A DNA stretch of 64,000 nt, taken from the NCBI RefSeq assembly GCF_002312805.1, contig NZ_NMUA01000016.1, positions 43,786 to 107,785 of the forward strand, given 5' to 3'. Origin of the DNA: Sphingobium sp. D43FB. Its GTDB lineage: Bacteria > Pseudomonadota > Alphaproteobacteria > Sphingomonadales > Sphingomonadaceae. The notes below the pieces were generated by a model. The model saw nothing but the letters and a program-made list of their open reading frames with translations, did not search any database and was not told the DNA's origin. Positions 8,931-16,671 of this stretch are shown one piece after another. Made by a program: the position numbers and the translations under genes. Positions within the stretch are counted from its first letter, which is position 1. Each line of letters starts with the position of its first letter.

Positions 8931-9645
8931 GCAAGGCCCCTTCGACGATCGGCGTCAGCTTGCCGACGATCACTTCCACCCCCTTGTCATTGGGATGAAT
9001 GCCATCGGGCAATTGCAGTGCCCGGTCGCCAATCACCCCGTCCAGCATGAAGGGATAGAGCGTCGCGTCATATTTCGTCGCCAGCGTCGGGAAGATCGGA
9101 TTGAAGGCGGCGGCATAATCCGGCCCCATATTGGGCGAGGCAAGCATGCCGGTCAGCAGCACCGGAATGTCGCGCTTCTTCAACTCGGCAAGGATCGCGT
9201 CCAAATTGTCGCGCGTCGTTTCGGGACTCAATCCGCGCAGCATGTCATTGCCGCCAAGCCCCACCAGCATCAGGTCCGGCTTGCGCGCCAGCCCGTCGAG
9301 CGTGAAGGCGAGCCGCGCCAGACCCGCCGCGCTGGTATCGCCCGACACCCCGGCATTGACGACCTGGGCTTTCATGCCGCGGGCCGCCAAAGCCTGCTCC
9401 AGCATCGGGGCCAGCCCCTTGCCCTGGTCCAGATTATAGCCCGCATAAAGACTGTCGCCGAACGCCACCACCAGCTTGCCATCGGCTACCGGCGCAGCGG
9501 CGGGCGCGGCCTGCGCGCTGTTGGCGACCTGGGGCGGCGGGGGCGGCGGGGGAGTGTTGTCCGAACAGCCGCTCGCCAGTTGGACAATCAGCGCCAACGC
9601 CCCATATTGCGATAATCTGCCCGCCAAGGAGCGCTCCTTCTTCAT
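8923..9645 (-). CDS. tesA: SGNH-family arylesterase / lysophospholipase (TesA-like lipoprotein)
   Basis: A 240-residue GDSL/SGNH hydrolase. The block I nucleophile is in VVAFGDSLYAGYN, block III is GGND, and block V DGIHPND holds Asp and His. The N-terminus is a lipoprotein-type signal peptide ending in LASGC, followed by a seven-proline linker, so it is likely a periplasmic lipid-anchored esterase. It stands head to head with the ABC genes, as tesA does beside ybbA-ybbP in E. coli. The ATG overlaps the start of the opposite gene; a TTG six codons in, preceded by AAGGAG, is another possible start. Confidence 0.85.
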   Translation of the reverse strand: MKKERSLAGRLSQYGALALIVQLASGCSDNTPPPPPPPQVANSAQAAPAAAPVADGKLVVAFGDSLYAGYNLDQGKGLAPMLEQALAARGMKAQVVNAGVSGDTSAAGLARLAFTLDGLARKPDLMLVGLGGNDMLRGLSPETTRDNLDAILAELKKRDIPVLLTGMLASPNMGPDYAAAFNPIFPTLATKYDATLYPFMLDGVIGDRALQLPDGIHPNDKGVEVIVGKLTPIVEGALRD

Positions 9646-9650
9646 GCATA
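9626..9650. promoter_or_regulatory. Overlapping divergent start region with AAGGAG palindrome
   Basis: The palindrome AAGGAGCGCTCCTT (9626-9639) puts an AAGGAG on each strand. The two opposite genes start at ATG codons that overlap by two bases (9643-9645 minus, 9644-9646 plus). Plus-strand AAGGAG is 12 bases from ATG 9644 and 18 from ATG 9650. Promoters for each gene must therefore lie inside the coding sequence of the other. Confidence 0.5.
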
Positions 9651-10345
9651 TGCCTATCGATCCCGCCACTATCGCGATCCGTGCGCGCAATGTCACCCTC
9701 TCGCTTGGCACGCGCGACGCGCCGGTCGAGATATTGAAGGGCGTCGATCTCACCTTGTTGCGCGGTGAGAGCATTGCAATCCTGGGCGCATCGGGATCGG
9801 GCAAAAGCTCGCTGATGGCGGTGCTGTGCGGCCTCGAACGCGCAACCGGCGGCGATGTGCATATTGGCGGCGTCGATTTCGGCGCGCTGGATGAGGATGA
9901 CCTGGCCCGCGCCCGGCGCGGCCGCATCGGCATCGTGCTGCAGAGTTTCCACCTGCTCCCGACCATGACGGCGCTGGAGAATGTCGCCGTGCCGCTCGAA
10001 CTGGCGGGCGTGTCCGATGCCTTCGCGCGCGCTGCCGACGAACTGCGCGCGGTCGGTCTTGGCCACCGGATCGATCATTATCCATCGCAATTATCCGGCG
10101 GCGAGCAGCAGCGCGTCGCCATCGCCCGCGCCGTTGCGCCGCGTCCAACCATCTTGTTTGCCGACGAACCCACCGGCAATCTCGATGCGACCACCGGCGT
10201 CACCATCATGGACCTGTTGTTCGATCGCCAGCGCGCGGCGGGCGCGACATTGGTCATCATCACCCATGATCCGGCGCTCGCCGACCGCTGCAGCCGGATC
10301 ATCGAAATGCGTGATGGCCAGGTCGTGTCGGATCGCGCGGCGTGA
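9644..10345 (+). CDS. ybbA: ABC transporter ATP-binding protein (YbbA/LolD type)
   Basis: A 233-residue ABC ATPase with Walker A GASGSGKSS, signature LSGGEQQRVAIARA, Walker B ILFADEPTG and switch histidine in ITHD. It belongs to the MacB/LolD/YbbA group that works with FtsX-type permeases. It overlaps the permease gene by four bases (GTGA at 10342), forming one complex. The start could be the ATG at 9644 or at 9650. By analogy with E. coli YbbA it may export or extract membrane lipids; that is inference. Confidence 0.9.
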   Translation: MHMPIDPATIAIRARNVTLSLGTRDAPVEILKGVDLTLLRGESIAILGASGSGKSSLMAVLCGLERATGGDVHIGGVDFGALDEDDLARARRGRIGIVLQSFHLLPTMTALENVAVPLELAGVSDAFARAADELRAVGLGHRIDHYPSQLSGGEQQRVAIARAVAPRPTILFADEPTGNLDATTGVTIMDLLFDRQRAAGATLVIITHDPALADRCSRIIEMRDGQVVSDRAA

Positions 10346-12855
10346 GCGCGCTGGATTGGGCGTCGAGTTGGCGCATCGCCCGGCGCGATCTGCTTGGCCG
10401 GTTCCGGGGATTGCGCCTGCTCTTTCTCTGCTTGTTCCTGGGCGTGGCGACGCTGGCGGCGATCGGCAGCCTGACCTCGGCGATCACGCAGGAACTCAGC
10501 CAACGGGGGCAGGGGCTGCTCGGCGGTGACGTCGAAATCGCCATGACCCAGCGCGAAGCGGGGGAGGGCGACAAGGCGGCCTTCCGTCGCCTCGGCCGCT
10601 TGAGCGAAACCATCCGCCTGCGCGCCATGGCGCGGGGTGAGAGGCCGGACTCGGCGGCAGTGCTGACCGAACTCAAGGGCGTGGACAGCGCCTATCCGCT
10701 TTATGGCACGCTGGCCCTGCAAGGCGGCACCTATCGCGCGCCGCTTGCCCCCGGCCGCATCCTCATCAGCCCGGCGCTTGCGGACCGGCTCGACGTCAAG
10801 CCTGGCGATCGGCTGGTCTATGGCACCGCCACTTTCACCATCGCGGACATCATCACCGACGAGCCTGACCGGCTGGGCGAAGGCTTCACCCTCGGCCCAG
10901 TGGCGATCGTTTCGCTCGACGGATTGCGCCGCACCGGCCTGATCCAGCCCGGCAGCCTTTATGACAGCAAATATCGCCTCCGCTTGGCCCCTGGGGCCGA
11001 CGCGCAGGCGGTGCGCGAGGATCTGGAGCAACGCTACGCCTCGGCCGGATGGGAATATAAGGACCGCGATCGTGCCGCGCCCGGCGCCAGCAGCTTCATC
11101 GTCCGCATGGGCCAATTTCTCTCGCTCATCGGCCTCGCCGCGCTGGTGATCGCGGGCATCGGCGTTAGCAACGGCGTCGCCTCCTATCTTGCACTCAAAC
11201 GCCCCGGCATCGCGACCTTCAAGGTACTGGGCGCGACCTCGACCGATATCGCGCGCATCTATCTGCTTCAGATCGGCTGCGTCGCGCTGCTCGGCATTGC
11301 CTGCGGTCTGATCGTCGGCTCGCTCCTGCCGCCTGCCATCGTCGCACTGGCGGGCGATGTGCTGCCGGTCAGCCCCGGTTTCCGGCTCCATGCCTTGCCG
11401 CTCGTCACCAGCGCGGCCTATGGCCTGTTGATCGCCTTCCTCTTCACCCTGCCGCCGCTTGCCCGTGCGCGGACCCAGCCGGCCGCGCTTCTCTTCCGTG
11501 GCGTGGTCGATGCGCGCCATGGCATCGACCGGCGCAGCCTGATCGCCATGACGGCGGCGGGCGCGCTGTTGGTCGCGCTGGCGCTCGGCACCGCGCGCGA
11601 TCCGCTCTTTTCTGCCGCTGTTCTCGGCGCGACCGCAGCCGTCCTGCTCCTGTTGCTCGGCATCGGCTGGGGCGTCCGCCAGCTTGCCCTGCGTGCGCCG
11701 CGCCCGCGTCGGCCCTTGCTCCGCCTCGCGCTCGCCAATCTCCACCGCCCCGGCGCACAGACCGCCGCGCTGATCGTCGCGCTTGGCCTCGCGCTCACCC
11801 TGTTCGTCACGCTGGCGGGCATCCAGACCAGCCTCGACAGCGAAATCCGCAACGTCGTGCCCAAGACGGCACCGGCCCAGTTCGTCCTCGACATCCCATC
11901 GGGCGAGGGGGATCGCTTCCAGACGATCGTGCGCGCCCAAGCCCCCGACGCGCAGTTCAACATCGTCCCCGCCCTGCGCGGCACCATCGTCGCTTATGGC
12001 AATCAGCGCGTAACCGACCTGAAGGAACTGCCCGACGGCGCCTGGTTCCTGCGCGGCGAGCGCGGCATCACCTACAGCGCCACGCTGCCCGAAGGCAGCG
12101 AACTGGTCGAGGGGCAATGGTGGGCACCCGATTATGCCGGGCCGCCGCTTGTCTCCTTCGACGCGGAGGCGGCCAAGACGCTCGGCATCGGCGTTGGCGA
12201 CACGCTAACCGTCAGCTTGCTGGGGCGGGAAATCACCGCGCGCATCGCCTCTCTGCGCAAGATCAATTGGGAGACGATGGGCTTCAACTATATCATGGTC
12301 TTCTCGCCTGGCACCGTGTCCGCCGCGCCGCATAGCTTGGCCGCGACCATCACCATGGACCCGCGCCAGGACAATCAGGTCACGCGCGCGCTGCTCGCCG
12401 CCTTCCCCGGCGTGTCGGTAATCGCGGTCGGCGAAGTGATCGAACAGGTCGGCGCGATCATGACGCAAATGTCATCCGCCATCGTCGCGGCCGCCTCTGT
12501 CGCGATCCTCGCCGGGATCGCGGTGCTGGTAGGCGCCATCGCCGCCTCGCGCCAGGCGCGCAGCTATGACAGCGTGATATTGAAGACGCTCGGCGCAACC
12601 CGCTGGCAGATATTGGGCGGCCAGGCGCTCGAATATGGCCTGCTCGCCATGATGCTGGCGCTGGTCGCGCTGGCGCTCGGGTCGGGCGCGGCCTGGTTCG
12701 TCATCGTCCAGATCTTCGATTTCACCTGGTCGCCCGACTGGCTCGTCGTCCTTGCGACACTGGGCGGCGGCGCGTTGCTGACGCTCGGCATCGGCCTCGC
12801 CGGATCGATCCCCTTGCTGTCAGTGCGCCCGGCCACCGCCCTGCGGCAGCTTTGA
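10342..12855 (+). CDS. ybbP: ABC transporter permease with two FtsX domains (YbbP-like)
   Basis: An 837-residue inner-membrane permease. After an N-terminal membrane helix (LRLLFLCLFLGVATLAAIGS) comes a large periplasmic domain, a first FtsX block of three helices around residues 260-380, a second periplasmic domain and a C-terminal FtsX block around 700-835. This is the double-FtsX plan of E. coli YbbP. It starts with GTG overlapping the ATPase stop. The ATPase and permease should form a mechanotransmission-type transporter acting on envelope lipids or lipoproteins. Confidence 0.88.
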   Translation: MSALDWASSWRIARRDLLGRFRGLRLLFLCLFLGVATLAAIGSLTSAITQELSQRGQGLLGGDVEIAMTQREAGEGDKAAFRRLGRLSETIRLRAMARGERPDSAAVLTELKGVDSAYPLYGTLALQGGTYRAPLAPGRILISPALADRLDVKPGDRLVYGTATFTIADIITDEPDRLGEGFTLGPVAIVSLDGLRRTGLIQPGSLYDSKYRLRLAPGADAQAVREDLEQRYASAGWEYKDRDRAAPGASSFIVRMGQFLSLIGLAALVIAGIGVSNGVASYLALKRPGIATFKVLGATSTDIARIYLLQIGCVALLGIACGLIVGSLLPPAIVALAGDVLPVSPGFRLHALPLVTSAAYGLLIAFLFTLPPLARARTQPAALLFRGVVDARHGIDRRSLIAMTAAGALLVALALGTARDPLFSAAVLGATAAVLLLLLGIGWGVRQLALRAPRPRRPLLRLALANLHRPGAQTAALIVALGLALTLFVTLAGIQTSLDSEIRNVVPKTAPAQFVLDIPSGEGDRFQTIVRAQAPDAQFNIVPALRGTIVAYGNQRVTDLKELPDGAWFLRGERGITYSATLPEGSELVEGQWWAPDYAGPPLVSFDAEAAKTLGIGVGDTLTVSLLGREITARIASLRKINWETMGFNYIMVFSPGTVSAAPHSLAATITMDPRQDNQVTRALLAAFPGVSVIAVGEVIEQVGAIMTQMSSAIVAAASVAILAGIAVLVGAIAASRQARSYDSVILKTLGATRWQILGGQALEYGLLAMMLALVALALGSGAAWFVIVQIFDFTWSPDWLVVLATLGGGALLTLGIGLAGSIPLLSVRPATALRQL

Positions 12856-12876
12856 ACGTCGGGTTGCACGCAAACG

Positions 12877-12911
12877 GCACCAAGCGCGGCTCAGCCCAGC
12901 GCGCTTGGTGC
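12877..12911 (+). terminator. Hairpin after the ybbP-like gene
   Basis: GCACCAAGCGCG at 12877-12888 pairs with CGCGCTTGGTGC at 12900-12911, a perfect 12-bp stem with an 11-base loop, 22 bases after the permease stop. There is no clear T-tract, so termination efficiency is uncertain. Confidence 0.45.
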
Positions 12912-12973
12912 AACCTGCCGCGCGCGCCGGGCTAGCTTCGCTAAAATCCGATTTTGTTTGAGGGATAGCCAGC

Positions 12974-13681
12974 ATGACGACCACCCAGAACGCGACCCGC
13001 TCCTTCGTCGATCTGCGCGCCTGGGCGGCGGACGCGCGCATCGGGGCAGGGGAGGGCGATGCCTTCCTGTCCGCCCGCGCGCTGCTCCCCCAGCCCGAAG
13101 GCCCGGTGACGATCGGCCTGATCGCCCTGACGCAGGGCAGCGGCAAAGTCGATGCCATGCCCGCCGATGAATTCATCATCGTCGAATCCGGCACGGTGCA
13201 GATCGACCAGCGCACCTTGAACGAAGGCGACAGCATCGTCCTGTGCGAAGGCGCGACGTTCGGCTGGAGCGTGGCGTCGGGCGCACGCCTGCTGTTCGTG
13301 CGCCGCACGGGCGGTTCCTTGGCCGATGGCCAGATCATCCCGATCGATACCCGCGCGCCGCTTGAACCGTCCGGCGCGCCGCTGGCCGAATTGCTGGTCG
13401 GGCCGACGCCCTCCTGCCGCAACTTCACCGATTATCGCTCGGCCGATGGGGAGTTTGTCTGCGGCACCTGGGATTCGACCCCCTATCATCGCCGTCCGAT
13501 GACCTACCGCCATTATGAGCTGATGTATCTGCTCGACGGCAGCGTCACCTTCGTCGACGGCGCGGGTGCGGAAGGCACGTTCGGCAAGGGCGACATCTTC
13601 CTGGTCGAACAGGGCGCCTCGTGCAGTTGGGACAGCCAGGTCCACGTCAAGAAAATCTACGCCATCTACCGCCCGGCATAA
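12974..13681 (+). CDS. Double-cupin (DUF861-type) protein
   Basis: A 235-residue protein with two cupin_3/DUF861 repeats, about residues 30-110 (ADEFIIVESGTVQI, LNEGDSIVLCEGATFGW) and 140-235 (YELMYLLDGSVTF, FGKGDIFLVEQGASCSW). These compact cupins resemble the C-terminal partner of amine and ureidoglycolate-type enzymes and may bind a small ligand or metal. Metal-ligand histidines are sparse. GAGGGA precedes the ATG. It stands alone between the ABC exporter and the copper island, and no specific role can be given. Confidence 0.75.
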   Translation: MTTTQNATRSFVDLRAWAADARIGAGEGDAFLSARALLPQPEGPVTIGLIALTQGSGKVDAMPADEFIIVESGTVQIDQRTLNEGDSIVLCEGATFGWSVASGARLLFVRRTGGSLADGQIIPIDTRAPLEPSGAPLAELLVGPTPSCRNFTDYRSADGEFVCGTWDSTPYHRRPMTYRHYELMYLLDGSVTFVDGAGAEGTFGKGDIFLVEQGASCSWDSQVHVKKIYAIYRPA

Positions 13682-13691
13682 GAACCACACC

Positions 13692-13758
13692 CCGTTCGCT
13701 TCGAGCGAAGTCGAGAAGCCCGCGCGCGCCTGTCTCGTCTTCGCTCGACACGAACGGC
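13692..13758. repeat. CGTTCG-type inverted repeat, copy 1
   Basis: The arms CCGTTCGCTTCGAGCGAAG and CTTCGCTCGACACGAACGG face each other between the convergent cupin and copD genes. The same arm core (CCGTTCG...GTCGA) recurs at 24895-24972 and 58148-58272. It may end transcription from both sides; the TTTT just past it precedes the copD stop. Confidence 0.6.
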
Positions 13759-13762
13759 GGTT

Positions 13763-14611
13763 TTAGCCCATCGGATCAAGCGTTCCCAGCAGGGCCACCA
13801 GCGCCATGATCGCAATGGCAGCGCCCGTCTCGACCGCCAGCGACAGCCGCAATGCCCCGATCGCACCGTCGCCCCGCTCCAGCGCCGGCGTCAGCCGCCA
13901 GCGATTGAGCGCCGCCAGCCCCAACATCCCTGCAAACAGCAGCAGCTTTCCGCCGAGCAGCCAGCCATAGCGGCGCCCCGCCAAGGCGGGCAGGTCGGCA
14001 ATCCCCACGATCATCAGGCTGTTGACCACCCCGGTCACGACCAAAGTCGCGACGAACACCGTCCCCAACAGCGCAAACTTCGCCAGCATCACCGCGACCC
14101 GATCGACATTCGGCCGCCGCACAGTCACCGCATGGAGCAACGCCGCCAGCGCCCCGATCCACCCGCAAGCCGCCCAGATATGCGCCACATCGGCGGCGCG
14201 GTGGATCGTCCCCGCCATAGCCTCGGTCGCGCCCGCATGGCCGGTCCAGGCGATCGTCGCAGCCGCCACCGCCGCCGGGATCAGGACCAGGCGGTTGCGC
14301 CCCGCAAGGGTCAGTGCCAGCGCGGCCAGCAACGCCGCCGCCCGCACCGCCAATACTGGTCCGATCGGCGTCATCGTCAGCAATATCTCCGCCGTCGCCC
14401 AATCGAGCGGCAACATCGGGGTGCCGGTCATGCTCGCTCCGCTCGCCAGCAGCCATAGCGCCGACAGCGCCATGCCGCCCAACGCCAGCGCCACCAGCAC
14501 AACCCGGCTCCCCGCCATGCCCATCGCCCACCAGAAGAGGGGCAGGCCCATGAGCAAGGCGAGGTCGGCCATCAGGCCGAACCGGGCAAAGACCAGCATC
14601 CCCCCATCCAT
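13763..14611 (-). CDS. copD: Copper resistance membrane protein CopD
   Basis: A 282-residue integral membrane protein with about eight hydrophobic helices, matching CopD (with conserved GHAGA and HIWAACGWIGAL). In the cop systems CopD and CopC handle periplasmic copper and may move it across the inner membrane. It starts six bases after the copC stop and is clearly in its operon. It faces the cnrYXH-like trio and copAB on the other strand. Confidence 0.9.
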   Translation of the reverse strand: MDGGMLVFARFGLMADLALLMGLPLFWWAMGMAGSRVVLVALALGGMALSALWLLASGASMTGTPMLPLDWATAEILLTMTPIGPVLAVRAAALLAALALTLAGRNRLVLIPAAVAAATIAWTGHAGATEAMAGTIHRAADVAHIWAACGWIGALAALLHAVTVRRPNVDRVAVMLAKFALLGTVFVATLVVTGVVNSLMIVGIADLPALAGRRYGWLLGGKLLLFAGMLGLAALNRWRLTPALERGDGAIGALRLSLAVETGAAIAIMALVALLGTLDPMG

Positions 14612-14617
14612 GACGGC

Positions 14618-14998
14618 TTACTTGACCTTGAAGCTGTAGCCGCCTTCCATCTTATGCTGGTCGGCCCCCACGATATGCCATTTCAGGTCATAGTCACCGG
14701 CGGGCAGGGCGCGGGGCAGGGTGACGACCATGGTCTTGCCATCGGGCGCGAGCGCGGTCTTGAACCCCTTGATCGGCATCGGCGGATGATCGGCCATGCC
14801 CGGCATCCCCGTCATCACCAGCTCCACGCCGCTCATCGGCGCCAGGAATTTTTCGGAAAAGGTCAGCGTCAACTTGGTCGGCTTGGCCACGGTCGCATTG
14901 GCGGCGGGGCTGGACGATACCAGCTTGCTATGCGCCAGCGCCGCACCCGGCAGGATGGCCAGCGACAAGGCAGCGGCGGCGATCAGGAAACGGGACAT
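14618..14998 (-). CDS. copC: Periplasmic copper-binding protein CopC
   Basis: A 126-residue CopC-family protein. A Sec signal peptide ends at LAHSK, leaving histidine at or near the mature N-terminus, as expected for the Cu(II) histidine-brace site. The Met-rich stretch MTGMPGMADHPPMP fits a Cu(I) site, and DQHKMEGGYSFKVK is the typical C-terminus. First gene of copC-copD, divergent from the sensor/sigma trio with about 215 bases between starts. Confidence 0.93.
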   Translation of the reverse strand: MSRFLIAAAALSLAILPGAALAHSKLVSSSPAANATVAKPTKLTLTFSEKFLAPMSGVELVMTGMPGMADHPPMPIKGFKTALAPDGKTMVVTLPRALPAGDYDLKWHIVGADQHKMEGGYSFKVK

Positions 14999-15214
14999 GG
15001 ACTATACTCCTTGGATGAACGGCTCGAATGGGTCGGATCAGGATGAAAACAACGGCGGAGTGTGTTTTCCACCGCGATCGCGACAAGCTCTAGGGAACAT
15101 TACGCATGGACTTGCCCCACCCCTTGCCCAAGGTGCATGATTTTTTCTCGCCTCTGCATCGTGAGGGATTGGCGCGCGCCGCGCGTATGGTGCGATGAGG
15201 ATGGAGTATGTGCG

Positions 15215-15475
15215 ATGAATAATCTCGATCAATGGCTGGGCCAAGTGCGCGCCATGCCGACCGACGCTCGGCTTGAGGGCCTGGACGATGCGGTGATGCA
15301 GGGCGTTGCCCGCCGCCGGGAGCAGGGCGCGGCACGGCGCAGCCTGATGCTGGCAGGCTTGCTCGCCATCGGCATCGGCTGGGCGGGCAGCATCGTGCCG
15401 GGCGCACCGGCACAGGCCGCGCCTGCACCGATCGGCATGTCGGATTATGCGCCCTCGCGCCTGCTCGGCCAATGA
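15215..15475 (+). CDS. CnrY-like small anti-sigma factor
   Basis: An 86-residue protein with a short charged cytoplasmic N-terminus (about 45 residues), one transmembrane helix (LMLAGLLAIGIGWAGSIV) and a short periplasmic tail. Size, topology and position (membrane protein, periplasmic sensor, ECF sigma) match CnrY of the Cupriavidus CnrYXH nickel/cobalt system. Sequence identity alone would be weak; the call rests mainly on context. GGAG lies eight bases before the ATG. It overlaps the next gene by ATGA. Confidence 0.65.
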   Translation: MNNLDQWLGQVRAMPTDARLEGLDDAVMQGVARRREQGAARRSLMLAGLLAIGIGWAGSIVPGAPAQAAPAPIGMSDYAPSRLLGQ

Positions 15476-15909
15476 GTCTCAAACGCTATCTGCTGGTTGC
15501 GCTGGTGGCTTTTGCTGCGGCGCTAGCAGCCGTGCTGGTCGCGCGCACCTGGCTCGCCCCCCAGCCGCGCGTCGAAAGCGAAGTCCACGCCCTGATGCAC
15601 CAGCGGCTGACGCTCGACGCGGCGCAGGAACAGCGCATCCATGAACTCGAAGCCGCCTTCGCCAAGCGTCGCGAAGCGCTGGAGGCGGAAATGCGCGCCG
15701 ACAATGAACGGCTCGCCGCCGCAATCGCTGCGGAACAGGGCTATGGGCCAAAGGTCGCCGCGGCCGTGGATCAGACCCACCATGTCATGGGCGCGCTGCA
15801 AAAGGAAACGCTCCAGCATATCTTCGCCATGCGCGCCGTCTTGCGTCCTGATCAGGCCGCGCAGTTCGACGCCGCCGTCGTCAAGGCGCTGACCCAGCCC
15901 GCCCGGTGA
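15472..15909 (+). CDS. CnrX-like periplasmic metal sensor
   Basis: A 145-residue signal-anchored periplasmic protein (membrane helix about 6-28) with an all-helical body, in the metal-resistance family that includes CnrX and ZraP. The residues H39, H43, E60, H116 and M120 reproduce, with a constant offset of three, the five CnrX ligands H42, H46, E63, H119 and M123 as I recall them. The sensor should therefore bind a transition metal and release the sigma factor through the upstream anti-sigma protein. Its place in a copper locus makes copper, or a copper/nickel overlap, the question. Confidence 0.8.
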   Translation: MSLKRYLLVALVAFAAALAAVLVARTWLAPQPRVESEVHALMHQRLTLDAAQEQRIHELEAAFAKRREALEAEMRADNERLAAAIAAEQGYGPKVAAAVDQTHHVMGALQKETLQHIFAMRAVLRPDQAAQFDAAVVKALTQPAR

Positions 15910-16469
15910 TATCGCCGCCCGTCGATCTGGATGACCGGGCACTAGCCGCGCGCGCGCTGGCCGGGCGGCAGGATGCCTATGCCGCGTTGATGCGGCGGCA
16001 TCGCGATGCCGTCTGGCGGCTGGCGCGCAGCCATGTCGGCGACGCGGACGAAGCGCTCGACATTACGCAGGAGGTGTTCGTCGCTGCCTTCGCCGCGCTC
16101 GCCCGCTATGATGGCGCGCGCCCGTTTCGCACCTGGATCGCGCGGATCACGCTCAACAAATGCCGCGACTGGGGCCGTCGCCGCGCGGTGCGGCGCTTCT
16201 TCGCCTTTGCCCGCCCCATCGACGAAGCGGGCGAGATCGCCGACGCCGCGCCGGACCCGGAACAGGCGGCCCAGTCGCAGCGCGAACTCGCCCGCATCAA
16301 CGCCGCCATCGCCGCCTTGCCCGCCTCGCTCAAGGACGTCCTGCTGCTCCGCACGATCGAAGCCATGAGCCAGGCGGACACCGCCGCGCTGCTCGGCCTC
16401 AGTGAAAAAGCCGTAGAAACCCGCCTCTACCGCGCCCGCGCAAAATTGTCGGCCGCGCTTGGGGAATAG
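15906..16469 (+). CDS. ECF sigma factor (CnrH-like)
   Basis: A 187-residue extracytoplasmic-function sigma factor with region 2 (DITQEVFVAAFAALARYDG, FRTWIARITLNKCRD) and region 4 (LPASLKDVLLLRTIEAMSQ, LGLSEKAVETRLYRARAKL). It starts with GTG overlapping the sensor stop, so all three genes are translationally coupled. It probably directs copA-copB, its own operon and perhaps copCD; I could not identify a certain promoter match. Confidence 0.88.
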   Translation: MISPPVDLDDRALAARALAGRQDAYAALMRRHRDAVWRLARSHVGDADEALDITQEVFVAAFAALARYDGARPFRTWIARITLNKCRDWGRRRAVRRFFAFARPIDEAGEIADAAPDPEQAAQSQRELARINAAIAALPASLKDVLLLRTIEAMSQADTAALLGLSEKAVETRLYRARAKLSAALGE

Positions 16470-16491
16470 GAGCGAAAGGAGCGCCCCAAAC

Positions 16492-16613
16492 AATCCTCCC
16501 CCTGCGGGGGAGGGGGACCGGCGAAGCCGGTGGAGGGGTGTCACCCTCTCGATGGCGCGACACCCCTCCGTCAGCGCGTCGCGCCGATACCGCCCCTCCC
16601 AGGGGTGGATTTT
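16492..16613. repeat. CCTCCCC multi-hairpin repeat, copy A
   Basis: About 122 bases built from consecutive hairpins: CCTCCCCCTGCGGGGGAGG, a small CCGGCGAAGCCGG hairpin, GGAGGGGTGTC paired with GACACCCCTCC, and a final CGCCCCTCCC/AGGGG half. The same order occurs at 21344-21471. It separates the sigma-factor gene from copA and could dampen read-through. Confidence 0.7.
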
Positions 16614-16671
16614 AATGCATTCCAGCGCCAAATTTTTGAGGGATGATGCCGCGCCCCGCGTATGAAGGGGC

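Noticed and set aside
10078..12117. 679-codon open frame antisense to the ybbP-like gene
   Set aside because: It lies over a clear FtsX-type permease, is extremely Arg/Asp/Gln-rich and low-complexity; a shadow frame.
16492..16613. Hairpin repeats considered as CRISPR or tRNA-like
   Set aside because: There is no regular repeat-spacer spacing and no cloverleaf; the unit is a single quasi-palindrome present once per gap.
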